Below, piece after piece: positions 27,319 through 35,834 of a DNA stretch of 64,000 nt. The notes under the pieces were generated by a model that saw only the letters and a program-made list of their open reading frames with translations, did no database searches and was not told the DNA's origin. The position numbers and the translations under genes were made by a program. The stretch lies in contig NZ_JBLTYX010000001.1 of assembly GCF_048066115.1 (NCBI RefSeq), positions 496,001-560,000 of the forward strand. Reading direction: 5' to 3'. Positions within the stretch are counted from its first letter, which is position 1; every line of letters begins with the position of its first letter. The stretch comes from Niveispirillum sp048066115. Lineage in GTDB: Bacteria > Pseudomonadota > Alphaproteobacteria > Azospirillales > Azospirillaceae.

Positions 27319-28434
27319 ATGAGCGATCCCCTGCCCCCCCTGGCCGCCATTCCACCGGATGTGGCGGCCCTGGCCGATTACGAGCCGCTGGCCAGGGAAC
27401 GGATGACACCGTCCGCCTGGGCCTATTTTTCGGGCGGGGCCGGGGATGAATGGACCTTGGGGGAGAATGTCGCCGCCTTCGCCCGCCACCGCCTTCGCCC
27501 GCGTGTGCTGCGTGACCTGAAGGGCGGCGGCACCGGCATCACCCTGTTCGGTGCCGATCTGGCAGCCCCCATCCTGCTGGCGCCCGTGGCCTTTCAGAAG
27601 CTGTTGAATCCGGATGGGGAACTAGCCACGGTGATGGCGGCGGGTGCCTTGGACACCGCCATGGTGGTCAGCACCCAGGCCAGCGTGCGGATCGAGGATA
27701 TCGCCGCCCATGCCAGCGCACCCCTGTGGTTCCAGCTCTATATCCAGCCCGACCGTGCCTTCACCGCCGATCTGGTCCGCCGGGCGGAGGCGGCAGGGTA
27801 CAAGGCGCTGGTGGTGACGGTGGACGCACCCGTGAACGGCTTGCGCAACCGGGAACAGCGGGCGGGCTTCGCCCTGCCGCCGGGCATCGGCCCGGTCAAT
27901 CTGGCCGGCATGCAGCCGCCCCCGCCGAGCCCGCGCGGTGCCCTGCTGTTCGGCACGCCGCTGCTGGATTTGGCGCCGACCTGGGCGGACTTGGCTTGGT
28001 TGCGCGGGCTGACGCGCCTGCCCATCATCCTGAAGGGCATCACCGACCCCGACGATGCAAGCCGCACCGTGGAGGCCGGCATGGATGGGCTGATCGTGTC
28101 CAACCATGGCGGGCGCACGCTGGACGGGGTGCCGGCCGGCATCGACCTGCTGCCGCCCATTGCGACGGCGGTGGATGGGGCCATCCCGGTGCTGATGGAT
28201 GGCGGCATCCGGCGGGGGACCGACGTGCTGCGCGCCCTGGCGCTGGGGGCGAAGGCGGTGCTGATTGGAAGGCCCTATATCTTCGCCCTGGCGGCGGCGG
28301 GGGCGCCCGGTGTGGCCCATGTCATCCGCATCCTGCGGGCGGAACTGGAACTGGCCATGGCGCTGACCGGATGCCGGGATATCGCGTCGATCGACCGGTC
28401 GGTGCTTAATCCTCCTGACGGCGTGGCACGATAG
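27319..28434 (+). CDS. FMN-dependent alpha-hydroxyacid dehydrogenase/oxidase
   Basis: The 371-aa TIM-barrel flavoenzyme belongs to the lactate oxidase/glycolate oxidase family. It shows PILLAPVAFQKL, ST.AS near residue 117, QLYIQPDR, the FMN lysine in PIILKGI, the catalytic His in SNHGGRTLDG and the phosphate loop DGGIRRGTDVLRAL. It oxidises an L-2-hydroxyacid to a 2-oxoacid in the cytoplasm. It follows the lysine-type genes after 80 bp and may share their transcript. Substrate is unknown: L-lactate, glycolate or L-2-hydroxyglutarate-like acids are options. Its 3' end overlaps the convergent SDR gene by 29 bp. Confidence 0.85.
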   Translation: MSDPLPPLAAIPPDVAALADYEPLARERMTPSAWAYFSGGAGDEWTLGENVAAFARHRLRPRVLRDLKGGGTGITLFGADLAAPILLAPVAFQKLLNPDGELATVMAAGALDTAMVVSTQASVRIEDIAAHASAPLWFQLYIQPDRAFTADLVRRAEAAGYKALVVTVDAPVNGLRNREQRAGFALPPGIGPVNLAGMQPPPPSPRGALLFGTPLLDLAPTWADLAWLRGLTRLPIILKGITDPDDASRTVEAGMDGLIVSNHGGRTLDGVPAGIDLLPPIATAVDGAIPVLMDGGIRRGTDVLRALALGAKAVLIGRPYIFALAAAGAPGVAHVIRILRAELELAMALTGCRDIASIDRSVLNPPDGVAR

Positions 28435-29149
28435 TCAGCTGCTGCACGATGGTGTGGTCGGGCTGGGTCAGCAGGTAGCGCACGCCGGCGGCGATATCGT
28501 CGGCCTGCAGCATCCGGCCCTGCCGGACCTGTTCGCGCTGTTCGGCGTCCGTCAGTTCGCCTTCATGCAAGTCGGCGCTGGTCCGGCCGGGTTCCACCAG
28601 CGATACCCTGATGCCCTTGGGTCCCAGTTCCTTGGTCAGCGCCTCGGAAAAGCCAGCGATACCCGCCTTCATGCCGGCATAGATGGTGGAACCGGGCGCC
28701 AGGGAATGGGCGCTGGTCGATCCGATCAGAACGATATGCCCCGCCTTGCCCATATGTTTCCAGGCGGCATGGCAACTGGTGACGCAGGCGGTGAAATTGA
28801 TGGCGATGGCATAGTGCAGCTCATCCGCCGTCACCTCCGTCAGGCCGCCCACGGGGACCGCGGCATTAATGATGGCGATGTCCATCCCGCCCAGATATTC
28901 GGCGGCTTTGGCGAAGAATTTTGCGGGATTGCTGGCGCCGGCCAGATCGATGGTCATGCCATCGCCGGTCCCCACCTGCCGCACCGCCTGCAGCGCATCG
29001 TCCAGATGCGCCTGCGTGCGGCCGCAGATGAACACCGTGGCCCCCTCTCCGGCCAGCCGCAGGGCGATGGCCCGGCCGATGCCGGTGGTGCCGCCGGTGA
29101 TGGCGGCGCGGCGGCCGGCCAGGATGGGGGTTTGGTTGTGAGCAATCAT
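28406..29149 (-). CDS. Short-chain dehydrogenase/reductase
   Basis: The 247-aa Rossmann enzyme shows the cofactor loop TGGTTGIGRA near residue 20, NAA near 90, catalytic Ser in LIGSTSAHSL, and the Tyr/Lys pair in TIYAGMKAGI with spacing YxxxK. It should be an NAD(P)(H)-dependent alcohol dehydrogenase or ketoreductase. KduD, needed after KduI, is also an SDR of about this size, but nothing here is specific for it and the gene is 8 kb away. ATG at 29149 follows GGAGCC; upstream in-frame ATGs lack SDR character. It is convergent with the FMN enzyme. Confidence 0.82.
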   Translation of the reverse strand: MIAHNQTPILAGRRAAITGGTTGIGRAIALRLAGEGATVFICGRTQAHLDDALQAVRQVGTGDGMTIDLAGASNPAKFFAKAAEYLGGMDIAIINAAVPVGGLTEVTADELHYAIAINFTACVTSCHAAWKHMGKAGHIVLIGSTSAHSLAPGSTIYAGMKAGIAGFSEALTKELGPKGIRVSLVEPGRTSADLHEGELTDAEQREQVRQGRMLQADDIAAGVRYLLTQPDHTIVQQLTIVPRRQED

Positions 29150-29312
29150 CACGGGCTCCATGCTCTCCGTGAAGAGAACACGGGCGCGTCGCAATCGGTT
29201 CCGCATGTCCCATTGGCGGACCCCGTTGCAGGTACCCCGCATAAGCCCGGCACCGATGGTGCGGAATGGTGTCACCTGCCCGACCCTTTCCCACCCCTGC
29301 AGGAACCGGCCC

Positions 29313-29489
29313 ATGCAAACCAAGCCCGACGATAACCCCGTCCGGGGACGCCGCCGCACGGTCATGACCGTTATGGCCCTGCTGGCCATGATGGCATCGG
29401 GGGGTGCTGCCTATATCATCTGGTCGCCGACATTGGGGGGCAGTGGCGTTGACGGTGCCGTCCAAGTAATGCCCCTTACCGCGCCTTGA
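29313..29489 (+). CDS. Small single-span membrane protein
   Basis: This 58-codon frame starts MQTKPDDNPVRGRRR and continues into one hydrophobic helix (VMTVMALLAMMASGGAAYIIW), a positive-inside pattern with a short periplasmic tail. AGGA lies nine bases before ATG. It is divergent from the SDR gene, and its last 14 bases overlap the convergent motE-like gene. No family is recognised. It could be a chance frame, but the ribosome-binding site and topology favour a real gene. Confidence 0.4.
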   Translation: MQTKPDDNPVRGRRRTVMTVMALLAMMASGGAAYIIWSPTLGGSGVDGAVQVMPLTAP

Positions 29490-30150
29490 CCGGCCGGTCG
29501 GCGGGCAGGACGCGGCGCAATGCCAATGTCCGCGTCAGCTGGTTGACCTTCGCAGCCTCCATTTCCGCCAGGATGGGGGCGGAGCGGCGTTCCTGCATCA
29601 GGTCCAGCAGGTCGACCAGGATTTCCACATCCGTCTCGTTCAGCAGACGGGCGGCGTCCTTGGGCTTCATGCTTTCATAGATGGCGACCAGCCGTTGCAG
29701 GTCGGCCTTGGCCATGGCGGCGCGGCGGTCCAGCAGGGTGGACACATCCTGGCGCGCCTGATCCAGCCGGGCCAGCTGTTCGCCGGCCTTCTTCTCCGCC
29801 GCCGCCAGCATCTGTGCCCGCAGGTCCAGTTCCGTCTGCCGGTCGACCAGCGATTGCCGTTCCGCCGCCAGCAGGTCGGCCAGGGCCGGGTCGCAGCGGG
29901 CGGGGGGCGGTGCGTCGGTGGCCGCCGCCGGCTTGGTGGCCAGCAGGTCGGTGTAACCCTGGGCCAGGGGTGCGGCGGCGGGTGGCGGTGCCGGTTCGGC
30001 GCTGGCCACCTCCGCCGCAGCACCATTGACGCGGGCCACCATGGCGGCGGCATAGAGCGGGACGGCCAGGGCCGCGACGGCGGCGGCGGTGGGCAGCAGG
30101 CGCGGACGGCCTGTCAGCAGCTTTGCCAGTTTGGCTTTGTCAAAGGCCAC
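29476..30150 (-). CDS. MotE-like flagellar protein (MgtE-N-like domain)
   Basis: The 224-aa protein has one N-terminal membrane helix (about 20-38), a proline/alanine-rich linker, a coiled coil (about 100-150; AEKKAGEQLARLDQARQDV) and a C-terminal MgtE-N-like domain (YESMKPKDAARLLNETDVEI, LAEMEAAKVNQL). The layout matches MotE, a periplasmic chaperone of MotC in rhizobia, and related proteins downstream of fliM. The GTG start at 30150 has GGGAGA six bases upstream and overlaps the DUF6468 gene stop by 11 bp. It is the last gene of the fliL-fliM-DUF6468 unit. Confidence 0.7.
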   Translation of the reverse strand: MAFDKAKLAKLLTGRPRLLPTAAAVAALAVPLYAAAMVARVNGAAAEVASAEPAPPPAAAPLAQGYTDLLATKPAAATDAPPPARCDPALADLLAAERQSLVDRQTELDLRAQMLAAAEKKAGEQLARLDQARQDVSTLLDRRAAMAKADLQRLVAIYESMKPKDAARLLNETDVEILVDLLDLMQERRSAPILAEMEAAKVNQLTRTLALRRVLPADRPVKAR

Positions 30151-30583
30151 GGATGGTCTCCCTGAACAGGCGCATGGCGGCACGTTCCACCGGGCCGGCC
30201 TGGGTTCTTTGTGTGGGTGCGGGCGGGGCCGGTGGTGGCGAGGCCACCTCCTCCCGCACCAGCGGCCCCAGCCGTTCCAAAGCCTGGCTGGCCGCCGCAC
30301 AGGTGCGGTCGATCTCCACGCGCAGGCTTTCCGCTTCGTCCATCGTCCGGCCCAAATCGCCGGCCAGGTTCTGGGCCGCCTGGCGCAGGCTGGTGACGGA
30401 GCGTTCCGCCCCATCCACCGCGTCCGAACAGGCGCGAAGCAGGCCGCGCAGTTCCGCCTGTGCACCGCGCATCGCCGCCACGCGGCCATGCAGGCGGGCC
30501 AGCATGAACAGGGTGCCGGCGAACAGCACCGCCAGGGTCAGGTTGACCAGCGGCGCCAAAGCCTCAACGCTGGGTAAGGCCAT
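30140..30583 (-). CDS. DUF6468-type flagellar-locus membrane protein
   Basis: The 147-aa protein has one N-terminal membrane helix (VNLTLAVLFAGTLFMLARLHG), a long coiled coil (about 35-110) and a proline-rich segment near 115-125. This is the form of DUF6468 proteins placed after fliM in alphaproteobacteria. A role in positioning or stabilising the motor is plausible; the bitopic, proline-rich layout recalls Caulobacter PflI, but identity cannot be shown here. It overlaps the fliM stop by 20 bp and the motE-like start by 11 bp, indicating strong translational coupling. Confidence 0.6.
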   Translation of the reverse strand: MALPSVEALAPLVNLTLAVLFAGTLFMLARLHGRVAAMRGAQAELRGLLRACSDAVDGAERSVTSLRQAAQNLAGDLGRTMDEAESLRVEIDRTCAAASQALERLGPLVREEVASPPPAPPAPTQRTQAGPVERAAMRLFRETIRGL

Positions 30584-31613
30584 GGATCACCTCGTCCTGG
30601 CCGCCCAGGTCGGTTTCGATGCGGATGGCAATGCGGCCATTGCGCTGGCCCATCTCCCCCTGGAACATCGCCACATGCCCGCAACTGAGCGTGGCGCGCG
30701 CATCGGTGCGGGCATCCAGGGTCAGCTGCGTGCCGGGCTTCCAGTTCAGGATATCGGCCAGATTGACCGTCGCCTGCCCCAGCACGGCGGAAAGATCGAC
30801 ATTGGTCCGGCGCAGCTCGCTCTTCAGGTGGTTTTCCCACATGCTGTCGCGGCCGAACTTCTCCCCCATGAACTGCTGCAGCAGGACATTGCGCACCGGT
30901 TCCAGGGCTGCATAGGGGATCAGCAGGCTTATGGAGCCCGTGCGCCCGTCCAGCTGGGCGTTGAATGTCACCTGCACGGCGGCATTGTTGGACCGGGCGA
31001 TGGTGGCGAACAGCGGATTGGTCTCGATCCGTTCCGCCAGGAAGCGCACCTCCGTCAGCGGTGCGAAGGCGGAGCCCAGATCGCGCAGCACCATCTTGAT
31101 CACGCGTTCGGCCAGCGCGCGTTCGATTACCGTATAGGGGCGGCCATCGATGGGGGCCGGCTCGCTGCGCCGTCCGCCCAGCAGGATGTCGACGATGGAA
31201 TAGATCAGCTCGCTATCCACGGTCAGCAACAAGGTACTGTCCCATTCCTCCGCCTTGACCACGGTGATCAACGAGGGCAGCGGGATGGAGGACAGGAAAT
31301 CACCGAAGCGCACGGCGGCCGGGGCCACCCCCGTCACCTCGACATTGCCCGAGGTGAGGTTGCGAAAGCTGGAACTCATCATCCGCACCAGCCGGTCGAA
31401 GATCACGTCCAGCATGGGCAGCCGGTCGTAATTCACGAAGCTGGAATTGACGATCTGGTCGATGACGCTGCGCGGAGCCGTGCCGTTGGTCTCCTCGAAC
31501 TGCATCAGCCGGTCGATTTCCGACTGGTTCAGCATCTTGTCGCCTTCACCGGCCAGCATGTTCTCCCAGGCGGAATGGACATCCTCGTCCTCGCCCATGG
31601 TCGGATCGCTCAT
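30564..31613 (-). CDS. fliM: Flagellar motor switch protein FliM
   Basis: The 349-aa protein forms the middle of the C-ring. It has the LNQSEIDRLM start motif near residue 33, the central CheC-like domain (SSFRNLTSGNVEV, SSIPLPSLITVVKAEEWDSTLLL, DILLGG) and a C-terminal SPOA domain binding FliN (LSAVLGQATVNLADILNWKPG). It is somewhat longer than usual because of an acidic N-terminal extension of about 30 residues before LNQSEIDRL. It follows fliL by 13 bp. Confidence 0.95.
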   Translation of the reverse strand: MSDPTMGEDEDVHSAWENMLAGEGDKMLNQSEIDRLMQFEETNGTAPRSVIDQIVNSSFVNYDRLPMLDVIFDRLVRMMSSSFRNLTSGNVEVTGVAPAAVRFGDFLSSIPLPSLITVVKAEEWDSTLLLTVDSELIYSIVDILLGGRRSEPAPIDGRPYTVIERALAERVIKMVLRDLGSAFAPLTEVRFLAERIETNPLFATIARSNNAAVQVTFNAQLDGRTGSISLLIPYAALEPVRNVLLQQFMGEKFGRDSMWENHLKSELRRTNVDLSAVLGQATVNLADILNWKPGTQLTLDARTDARATLSCGHVAMFQGEMGQRNGRIAIRIETDLGGQDEVIHGLTQR

Positions 31614-31626
31614 CGCCCAAACCTCC

Positions 31627-32112
31627 CTATTGCAGGATCAGGGTGCGCAGCAGCACCGCGTCGACCGGCACCGGGCCGGCGATGGTGCGCACGCGGCGCA
31701 GCAGTTCGGCCCGAAGCGTTTCCACGCCCAGGCGGCCCTCCAGGTCGTTCTCGTCCAGGGCGCGCAGATATTGCTGCATCTCATCCACCAGCAGCGGTTC
31801 CAGTTCCGCCAGCTTCTGCCGCTGATCGGGGACGGTGCGCAGGGTGACGCCGATCTTCATCAGCTTCACCGTCGCGGTGGACCGCAGATTGACCGTCAGT
31901 TCCGGCAGCACGACGAAACGGTCGGCCGATGCGGCGGCAGCGGCGGCGGCTGCCACTTCATCCACAGCATCCTGCGTCTGCATGCGCCCGGCGATCAGGC
32001 CGGCGCCAAGGCCGATGATGAATACGCCCGCGATAATATAGAGATGCTTGCGGGTATTCGGCCCCGGTGGCGGCAAGCGCTTCTCCAGCCGGTCAAATGT
32101 ACTGTCAGTCAT
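31627..32112 (-). CDS. fliL: Flagellar basal-body protein FliL
   Basis: The 161-aa stator-associated protein has a single membrane helix (LYIIAGVFIIGLGAGLIAG, about 24-42), an alanine-rich linker and a periplasmic stomatin-like domain (VVLPELTVNLRS, LMKIGVTLRTV, LRAELLRRVRTI). The start at 32112 is the first ATG with a G-rich site; a TTG five codons upstream is less likely. It is the first gene of the fliL-fliM-DUF6468-motE unit and divergent from fliF. Confidence 0.9.
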   Translation of the reverse strand: MTDSTFDRLEKRLPPPGPNTRKHLYIIAGVFIIGLGAGLIAGRMQTQDAVDEVAAAAAAAASADRFVVLPELTVNLRSTATVKLMKIGVTLRTVPDQRQKLAELEPLLVDEMQQYLRALDENDLEGRLGVETLRAELLRRVRTIAGPVPVDAVLLRTLILQ

Positions 32113-32150
32113 TCTTGACCCCACCAAAGATCATTACCCGAAATCGGGTG

Positions 32151-32171
32151 CATTTTATTCGGATTTTTCAG
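32151..32171 (+). promoter_or_regulatory. Weak TTTAA-type tandem motif between fliL and fliF
   Basis: CATTTTATTCGGATTTTTCAG resembles the flgE upstream site (TTTTATCCGGTTTTAAGCG) in spacing and in its CGG centre but has poor half-sites. It lies in the divergent fliL/fliF region, where either unit could be controlled. Confidence 0.25.
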
Positions 32172-32208
32172 ATCTCCACCTGTCGCCGTTTTTACGCCCG
32201 TTAAAAGA

Positions 32209-32286
32209 GCCTCGGCTAAGGTGGCGATCAGTCCACGGGTTGAAACATACCGGGGCTGGTTTCCAGAAACGTTAAAGAGCCGAGGC
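32209..32286 (+). promoter_or_regulatory. Potential hairpin covering the fliF ribosome-binding site
   Basis: GCCTCGGCT (32209-32217) and AGCCGAGGC (32278-32286) are perfect 9-bp complements 60 bp apart. The second arm contains the GAGG ribosome-binding site of fliF. Both arms are preceded by a GTTAAA(A)GAGCC direct repeat. Pairing in the mRNA would hide the fliF start. Confidence 0.35.
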
Positions 32287-32292
32287 ACCAGG

Positions 32293-33984
32293 GTGGCGAA
32301 CCTCCTTCAGAACCTGATGGCACTTGGACCGCGGCGTCTGGTGATGCTGGGCGCGATCGCGGTGGCGGTGCTGGCATCGGTGGGCATCATCGCCTACTCC
32401 GTTTCACGGCCCAGCCTGGGCATACTCTATGCCGGGCTGGACGATGCGGAGGCCGGGCGCATTCTGGCCCAGTTGCAGACCATGGACGTCCCGCACGAGG
32501 TGGACGGTGCCGGCGGCGCCATCCGCGTGCCGGTGGATGCCATCCCCCGCATCCGCATGCAGCTGGCCCAGCAGGGCCTGCCCAGTGCCGGCGGCGTGGG
32601 GTATGAGCTGTTCGACAGCCAGGGGGCGCTTGGCCTCACCTCCTTCATGCAGAAGGTGAACAAGCTGCGGGCGACGGAGGGTGAGCTGGCGCGCACCATC
32701 CAGACGCTGAACGGCGTGAAATCGGCGCGCGTCCATCTGTCCGTGCCCGACAGTGACAGTTTCCAGCCCAATGCCACGGCACCGGCGGCCTCTGTCGTCG
32801 TCCGCTCCGTCGCCGCCGGCCTGGACCGGTCGCAGGCGCTGGCCGTGCGCCATCTGGTGGCCGCCGCCGTGCCCGGCATGCGACCGGGTGCGGTCACGGT
32901 GATGGATGCCAATGGCGTCGTCCTGGCGGCGGAGGGTGAGGCCGCCGACGGTCTGGCCCTGCTGCGGGCCGAGGAACTGCGCGCCGCGGCCGAACAAAGG
33001 CTGGCCCGCGCCGTGGAGGAAATCCTGGTGCCCAAGTTCGGACCCGGCAATGTCCGGGTACGGGTGGCGGCGGAGATCGATCTGGGGCGGGAGACGCTGC
33101 GCGAGCAGGTGTTCGATCCCAATGGCCGTGTCGAACGCTCGGTCCAGAACGTCGCCGAACGCGAAAGCGCTCAGGACCGGCAGACGGAGACCCCGACCAC
33201 GGTGGAACAGAACCTGCCGCTGGAGGATGTCAACCAGGGGGCCGCCACCGGATCGCGCAGCGAGACGGCGCGCGACGAGGAGACCACCAATTACGAGATC
33301 AGCAGCCGCCAGCGCGAGCGGGTGCAGGATGCCGGCGATATCCGCCGCCTGGCCGTGGCCGTCGTGGTCAACGGCACCTACGCCACCGCCGCCGATGGCA
33401 CCAGCAGCTATCAGCCGCGCAGTGCCGAAGAGTTGCGGCAGGTGGAAAATGTGGTGCGCACCGCCATCGGTTTTTCCCAGACGCGCGGCGATCAAGTGAC
33501 GGTGGAGAATTTGCAGTTCCTGGCCGAACCGGCTTCGGGCGGCGGGGCACCGATCATGGTGGCCGATGGCGGCTTCGGCCGGGGCTGGCTGCCCTGGGCG
33601 GTGGCGGCGATCGCCGTCACCCTGCTGGCCGCCCTCGCCCTGCGTCCGCTGCTGGGCCGGACCATCACCGGTCTCAATCCGGAACCGGCTTTGGCCGGTG
33701 CGGCCGGCACCGCCGGCCCGCAACTGGCCGCCGACCTTGCCACGACGGATGCACCGCAGCTGGGCCATGACGCCACGCCGGGCACCGGCATCGCCACGTC
33801 CAGCGCCGGGGACGGCGAGGACGAGGATGAGCAGGACATGGATTTCGACGAGCTGATCGACCTGCGCTCCGTCGAAGGCGGGGTCAGCGCGTCCGCCCTG
33901 CGGCGGCTGGCCGCCATGGTCGACACCCATCCCGAAGACAGCATCAACGTGCTGCGCAGCTGGATCTATGAGGCCAACCCGTGA
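32293..33984 (+). CDS. fliF: Flagellar MS-ring protein FliF
   Basis: The 563-aa protein forms the MS ring in the inner membrane. It has a membrane helix near 17-38, the YscJ/FliF domain (ILYAGLDDAEAGRILAQL, LRATEGELARTI, SARVHLSVPDSDSF), a central ring-building region, a second helix near 435-455 (WLPWAVAAIAVTLLAALALRP) and a C-terminal FliG-binding tail rich in acidic residues. GTG at 32293 gives the family start VANLLQNLMALGPRRL; a longer in-frame extension lacks similarity. It is the first gene of fliF-fliH-fliN-fliP-flhB'-fliG. Confidence 0.95.
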   Translation: MANLLQNLMALGPRRLVMLGAIAVAVLASVGIIAYSVSRPSLGILYAGLDDAEAGRILAQLQTMDVPHEVDGAGGAIRVPVDAIPRIRMQLAQQGLPSAGGVGYELFDSQGALGLTSFMQKVNKLRATEGELARTIQTLNGVKSARVHLSVPDSDSFQPNATAPAASVVVRSVAAGLDRSQALAVRHLVAAAVPGMRPGAVTVMDANGVVLAAEGEAADGLALLRAEELRAAAEQRLARAVEEILVPKFGPGNVRVRVAAEIDLGRETLREQVFDPNGRVERSVQNVAERESAQDRQTETPTTVEQNLPLEDVNQGAATGSRSETARDEETTNYEISSRQRERVQDAGDIRRLAVAVVVNGTYATAADGTSSYQPRSAEELRQVENVVRTAIGFSQTRGDQVTVENLQFLAEPASGGGAPIMVADGGFGRGWLPWAVAAIAVTLLAALALRPLLGRTITGLNPEPALAGAAGTAGPQLAADLATTDAPQLGHDATPGTGIATSSAGDGEDEDEQDMDFDELIDLRSVEGGVSASALRRLAAMVDTHPEDSINVLRSWIYEANP

Positions 33985-34658
33985 CCATGCGCCCCTTCCT
34001 GTTCGACACGCATTTCCCCGGCGACAATGTCCTGGACGAACCGCCGATGGCCCCGGAACCCGTCTTTCAGACGGGCGGCTTCACGGAGGAGGATCTGGCC
34101 GCCGTCCGCGACCGTGCCTACAAGCAGGGCATGGATTTGGGTGAACGCGACGGGTTCGAACGCGGCCAGCAGGCCGCCCGCCAGTCGGCCGAGGCCCAGC
34201 ATGCCCAGGCCCTTACATCCATCGACGCGTCGATCCGCACGGCCCTGGCCGAGCTGTCGGGTTTCCACCGGCGGCTGGAACATGACGCGGTGCGCGTGGT
34301 GACCGCGCTTGTTGCCCGGCTGGCCCCGCCTTTGCTGAATGCCGCCGCCGATGCGGAGCTGGATTTGCTGGTGCGCGATATCCTGCGCGCCGCCATCGGC
34401 CGCCCCCGGCTGGAAATCCGGCTTGCGCCCGCGTCGCTGGACCCTGTCCGGGCGGAGATCGAGGCGATGGCGGCCGAAGCCGGGTTCCGGGGTGAGGTGC
34501 ATCTGACGGCCGACGCCGCCCTGCCCGTCGGGGCCGCCATCGCCGACTGGGGCACCGGCGGGGCCGAACATGACCCCCGCGCCCTGGAACGCGCCCTGGG
34601 CGATGCCATCGCCATCGCCGTCAGCCGCCTGACATTGGGCAGCCGAAACAAGGGCTGA
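33981..34658 (+). CDS. fliH: Flagellar export ATPase regulator FliH
   Basis: The 225-aa cytoplasmic protein should hold the ATPase FliI near the export gate. It shows the N-terminal export-gate region, glycine-spaced heptads (AYKQGMDLGERDGFERGQQA, the GxxxG-like segment of FliH) near 48-66, a coiled coil and the V-ATPase-E-like C-terminal domain. Its GTG overlaps the fliF stop as GTGA; an ATG two codons later is an alternative. fliI itself lies 11 kb away in this window. Confidence 0.85.
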   Translation: MTMRPFLFDTHFPGDNVLDEPPMAPEPVFQTGGFTEEDLAAVRDRAYKQGMDLGERDGFERGQQAARQSAEAQHAQALTSIDASIRTALAELSGFHRRLEHDAVRVVTALVARLAPPLLNAAADAELDLLVRDILRAAIGRPRLEIRLAPASLDPVRAEIEAMAAEAGFRGEVHLTADAALPVGAAIADWGTGGAEHDPRALERALGDAIAIAVSRLTLGSRNKG

Positions 34659-34701
34659 TCCCCTTCCCCCTCCATCCTCTCTGACCCCAAGGAACCGATC
34701 C

Positions 34702-35031
34702 ATGGCAAATCCGCAGGCCACCTTCCCCGGCGCCAGCGCCGCCCCCGCCGAGGATGAACCCGTCGCCGTGCAGGACCGGGACGAGTTGAAGGCGATCTTC
34801 AACGTTCCCGTCAATGTCCAGGTCGTCCTGGGCTGCACCACCATGCCGGTCAGCCAGCTGCTGAAGCTGGGACGCGGTGCCGTGGTTGAACTGGACCGCA
34901 AGGTGGGCGAGGCGGTCGATGTCTATGTCAATGACCGGCTGATCGCGCGGGGCGAGGTGGTGATCGTCGACAAGGGTCACCTGGGCGTGACCATGACCGA
35001 GATCGTCAAAAGCGAACTGGGATTGATCTGA
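34702..35031 (+). CDS. fliN: Flagellar motor switch protein FliN
   Basis: The 109-aa protein is the lower C-ring component. It is almost entirely one SPOA domain (IFNVPVNVQVVLGCTTM, LLKLGRGAVVELD, EAVDVYVNDRLIARGEVVIVD, GVTMTEIV), with a short acidic N-terminal tail. AAGGAACCG precedes the ATG. Its stop is followed 33 bp later by fliP. Confidence 0.95.
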   Translation: MANPQATFPGASAAPAEDEPVAVQDRDELKAIFNVPVNVQVVLGCTTMPVSQLLKLGRGAVVELDRKVGEAVDVYVNDRLIARGEVVIVDKGHLGVTMTEIVKSELGLI

Positions 35032-35063
35032 GCTTGGCCCCCCGTTCAGAAGGACGGCGTTCC

Positions 35064-35834
35064 ATGCCGCGTCTCATTCTTCCCCTGCTGCTTCTCGCGA
35101 TGCTGCTGATCGGCAGCCCCGCCCTGGCGCAGTCGATCACGTTGGATGCCGGGGCCGGGGGTTCCTCCTTCTCCGGCCGGCTGGTGCAGGTGATGGCGCT
35201 GGTCACGGTGCTGTCGGTGGCGCCGGGCCTGCTGGTCATGGTCACCAGCTTCACCCGCATCGTCGTGGTCCTGTCGCTGCTGCGCTCGGCACTGGGCCTG
35301 CAGCAGACGCCGCCCAACATGGTGCTGGTGGGGCTGGGCCTGCTGCTGACCGCCTATATTATGGGCCCGACCATGGACAAGGCGTGGGTGGAGGGCGTGC
35401 AGCCGCTGGTCGATGGCCAGATCACCGAGGAACAGGCCCTGGAACGCACCGTGGAGCCGTTCCGCGCCTTCATGAAGGCGCATGTGCGGCCCAAGGATCT
35501 GGCGGCCTTCCAGTCGCTCGCCGGCGTCGCCGGCACCCCGCCGGGCCAGACGGTGGCGGAGGTCCAGGCCGCCAATGCCGAACCCGGCCTGCGCACCCTG
35601 ATCGCCGCCTTCGTGATTTCGGAGCTGCGACGGGCGTTCGAGATCGGCTTCATGCTGTTCCTGCCCTTCCTGGTGGTCGACATGATCGTGGCCGCCGTGC
35701 TGATGGCCATGGGCATGATGATGCTGCCGCCAGTGGTTATCTCCCTGCCGTTCAAGATCATCTTCTTCGTGCTGGTCGATGGCTGGCTGCTGGTCGCGCA
35801 AAGCCTGATCCGGTCCTACGGGGGCACGGGATGA
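35064..35834 (+). CDS. fliP: Flagellar export gate protein FliP
   Basis: The 256-aa protein has a cleavable signal (ending ALAQS near residue 23) followed by four membrane helices. Family motifs VMVTSFTRIVVVLSLLR, LRSALGLQQTPPN and the C-terminal VDMIVAAVLMAMGMMMLPP are present. FliP forms the core of the export gate with FliQ and FliR. AAGGA lies nine bases before ATG 35064. Its stop overlaps the next start as ATGA. No fliO was found in the window. Confidence 0.95.
   Translation: MPRLILPLLLLAMLLIGSPALAQSITLDAGAGGSSFSGRLVQVMALVTVLSVAPGLLVMVTSFTRIVVVLSLLRSALGLQQTPPNMVLVGLGLLLTAYIMGPTMDKAWVEGVQPLVDGQITEEQALERTVEPFRAFMKAHVRPKDLAAFQSLAGVAGTPPGQTVAEVQAANAEPGLRTLIAAFVISELRRAFEIGFMLFLPFLVVDMIVAAVLMAMGMMMLPPVVISLPFKIIFFVLVDGWLLVAQSLIRSYGGTG

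Noticed and set aside
28406..29149. SDR called as KduD
   Set aside because: The catalytic residues are those of any SDR, the gene is far from kduI and opposite in strand to the nearest operon; a specific name is not supported.
32113..32292. Sigma-54 promoters (TGGCAC-N5-TTGC) before fliF and other flagellar genes
   Set aside because: No site with both GG and GC elements at correct spacing was found in the gaps read; only TTTAA-type motifs recur.
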